From Lysobacteraceae bacterium (GTDB lineage: Bacteria; Pseudomonadota; Gammaproteobacteria; Xanthomonadales; Xanthomonadaceae): DNA of 7,161 nucleotides. Positions 6,201-7,161 of the stretch are shown one piece after another (position 1 is the first letter of the stretch; each line of letters opens with the position of its first letter). Location: contig JAQGOI010000062.1 in NCBI GenBank assembly GCA_028293685.1, positions 1 through 7,161 of the forward strand, in the 5' to 3' direction. Below the pieces are notes generated by a model. The model saw only the letters and a program-made list of their open reading frames with translations, was not told where the DNA came from and made no database searches. Both the position numbers and the translations under genes were made by a program.

Positions 6201-7013
6201 GTGGACGAATTCAAATTACGGTTTCCCGGTTCCGATGTTGCCGATCTCCCGCTGGGAATGGGCATGCATGGCATCGGCCGCAATGGCGACGGTGCGTATG
6301 CCTTCGGGCGTGTCGAGGATCCGAACGAGGCGCGCGTGCGGTTCTCGGTCGACCGGCGCGGGGTCTGGTTGAGCGTTGGCGACAAAACGCAGGGCGTGCA
6401 CGTCAATGGCCGCCCGGTTCAGCGCATGGCCATGCTGCGGATCGGCGACTCGGTCTATGTCGACGGCGTTGAAATCATGCTTGTTGCCCATCAGCCGTTG
6501 GGCGAGGTGCCTGCCAGGCTGATCGATGCACCGGTGGATGCGATTACCGACCCCCGTGTCGTCCTGCGTGGTATCGGCGGCCGCTATCACGGCCGAAGTT
6601 TCACGCTTGAACAGCCCCGCCTGATCGGCCGCAGCAGCGACGCCGATGTCCGCATCGACGATGCCGCTTTCGCCGAACGCCACGCGCGCATCGACCTTCA
6701 GGGCGACATCATCGTGTTGCGTGATCTGGGATCGGTCGATGGCAGTGTCGTCAACGGCGTCATCGTCCGCGACGCGGTGCTCAAACCGGGCGATCAGGTG
6801 ATGTTCGATGCGCAGCATCGATTCGTGATCGAAGCGCCTGCAAGCAACCTTGGCGCAGATCCACCAGCGGCCGATACGGAGAGCGAGACCACGCATGCGC
6901 CAACAGCGGCTTCGCACGGCTGGCCTGCTCGACGCCTGCCCTGGCTGCTGCTGGCGGCACTGCTGATCGCAGCGGCGTTGAGCGGGTTGCTGCTGTTCGG
7001 TGTATCCAGCTGA
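6201..7013 (+). CDS. Tail-anchored protein with two FHA-like domains
   Basis: From GTG 6201 this is a 270-aa protein. FHA domains bind phosphothreonine peptides and usually serve Ser/Thr-kinase signalling or secretion-system assembly. The second domain (about 128-211) is clear: RLIGRSSDADVRIDD, ERHARI, LRDLGSVDGSVVNG, then LKPGDQVMF. Arg144 and His161 of the binding surface are present, but the Ser of the usual S-x-x-H is Ala158. The first domain (about 5-95) is degenerate: GIGRNGDG at 24-31 and a VNGRPV turn at 68-73 remain, but no S-x-x-H is seen. A Thr/Ala/Ser linker (about 214-240) leads to RR and a membrane helix at about 246-267, with only three residues after it, so both FHA domains should face the cytoplasm with the protein held by its C-terminal tail. 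The frame stays open upstream to an ATG at 6069, but that part would overlap the divergent gene and promoter region, so GTG 6201 is preferred. No kinase, phosphatase or secretion gene is nearby. The partner is unknown. Confidence 0.85.
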   Translation: MDEFKLRFPGSDVADLPLGMGMHGIGRNGDGAYAFGRVEDPNEARVRFSVDRRGVWLSVGDKTQGVHVNGRPVQRMAMLRIGDSVYVDGVEIMLVAHQPLGEVPARLIDAPVDAITDPRVVLRGIGGRYHGRSFTLEQPRLIGRSSDADVRIDDAAFAERHARIDLQGDIIVLRDLGSVDGSVVNGVIVRDAVLKPGDQVMFDAQHRFVIEAPASNLGADPPAADTESETTHAPTAASHGWPARRLPWLLLAALLIAAALSGLLLFGVSS

Positions 7014-7032
7014 CAAGGACACCGGCAGCTGG
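7006..7032. other. Hairpin spanning the end of the FHA gene
   Basis: CCAGCTG at 7006-7012 pairs with CAGCTGG at 7026-7032 across a 13-nt loop; a flanking T-A pair extends the stem to 8 bp. It includes the stop codon and has no T-run after it, so it is not a classical intrinsic terminator. It could stabilise the mRNA 3' end or be chance. Confidence 0.25.
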
Positions 7033-7045
7033 ACATGTGAGCCGA

Positions 7046-7073
7046 TTGGACTGCTGTTGCGCTGCGGCATACT
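7046..7073 (+). promoter_or_regulatory. Weak candidate promoter of serC
   Basis: TTGGAC at 7046-7051 and CATACT at 7068-7073 are separated by 16 bp; matches to the consensus are 3 of 6 and 4 of 6. It lies about 30 bp before the serC ATG. Because of the poor -35, serC could equally be transcribed from the FHA gene. Confidence 0.3.
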
Positions 7074-7104
7074 AGGTCGACAGCCATTGCCTTCAGGACA
7101 CTTC

Positions 7105-7161
7105 ATGCGTGCATACAACTTCAGCGCCGGCCCGGCGACGCTTCCCGAGCCGGTGCTGCTC
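7105..7161 (+). CDS. serC: Phosphoserine aminotransferase, N-terminal fragment (cut by window edge)
   Basis: The 19 codons present read MRAYNFSAGPATLPEPVLL, the characteristic N-terminus of SerC. This cytosolic PLP enzyme converts 3-phosphohydroxypyruvate and glutamate to phosphoserine and 2-oxoglutarate in serine biosynthesis, and also acts in pyridoxal phosphate synthesis. AGGA at 7095-7098 is a modest ribosome site 6 nt before the ATG. The gene continues beyond the right edge, so catalytic residues cannot be checked. It lies 91 bp after the FHA gene on the same strand. Confidence 0.9.
   Translation, partial: MRAYNFSAGPATLPEPVLL

Noticed and set aside
6216..7118. Minus-strand open frame of 300 codons opposite the FHA gene
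   Set aside because: The plus strand encodes clear FHA motifs and a membrane tail; the antisense product has no recognisable pattern and runs into the serC start.

Overview
The window is GC-rich, gene-dense bacterial chromosome with no sign of a phage, insertion sequence or CRISPR array. Three things suggest a gammaproteobacterium of the Xanthomonadales/Lysobacterales type: the AcrAB-like efflux operon, a short phosphoserine aminotransferase start of the proteobacterial type, and a tRNA-Val(CAC) that fits high-GC codon use. This placement is an inference from gene style and composition; no marker gene here fixes the genus.

Left part (1-4542, plus strand): a two-gene RND multidrug-efflux operon. 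A periplasmic lipoprotein adaptor (AcrA/MexA type) is followed 5 bp later by a full-length inner-membrane drug/proton antiporter (AcrB/MexB type, 1044 aa) with its proton-relay residues intact. No outer-membrane channel gene follows, so the pump presumably uses a TolC/OprM-like channel encoded elsewhere. The adaptor's translation start is ambiguous: the ATG with a good ribosome binding site adds about 48 residues in front of an otherwise normal lipoprotein signal peptide.

Middle (4549-6200, mostly minus strand): reading right to left there is a candidate promoter, a small polyhydroxyalkanoic-acid-system family protein (91 aa), a 356-aa membrane protein with an Mrr-like nuclease-fold domain between two membrane helices, then tRNA-Val(CAC) with its own candidate promoter and a strong intrinsic terminator. 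The terminator lies between the convergent tRNA and efflux operon and probably insulates the two.

Right part (6201-7161, plus strand): a divergently transcribed 270-aa protein with two FHA-like domains and a C-terminal membrane anchor. It probably starts at a GTG placed so close to a -10-like element that the mRNA may be leaderless. After a 91-bp gap with a hairpin and a possible promoter comes the first 19 codons of serC, cut by the window edge.

Most of the window is ordinary chromosomal content. The least explained parts are the membrane-tethered Mrr-like protein, whose usual acidic/Gln active-site position is Ser, and the tail-anchored double-FHA protein, whose phosphothreonine-binding residues look partly lost. 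Whether these two and the small PHA-family protein work together cannot be settled from this sequence.
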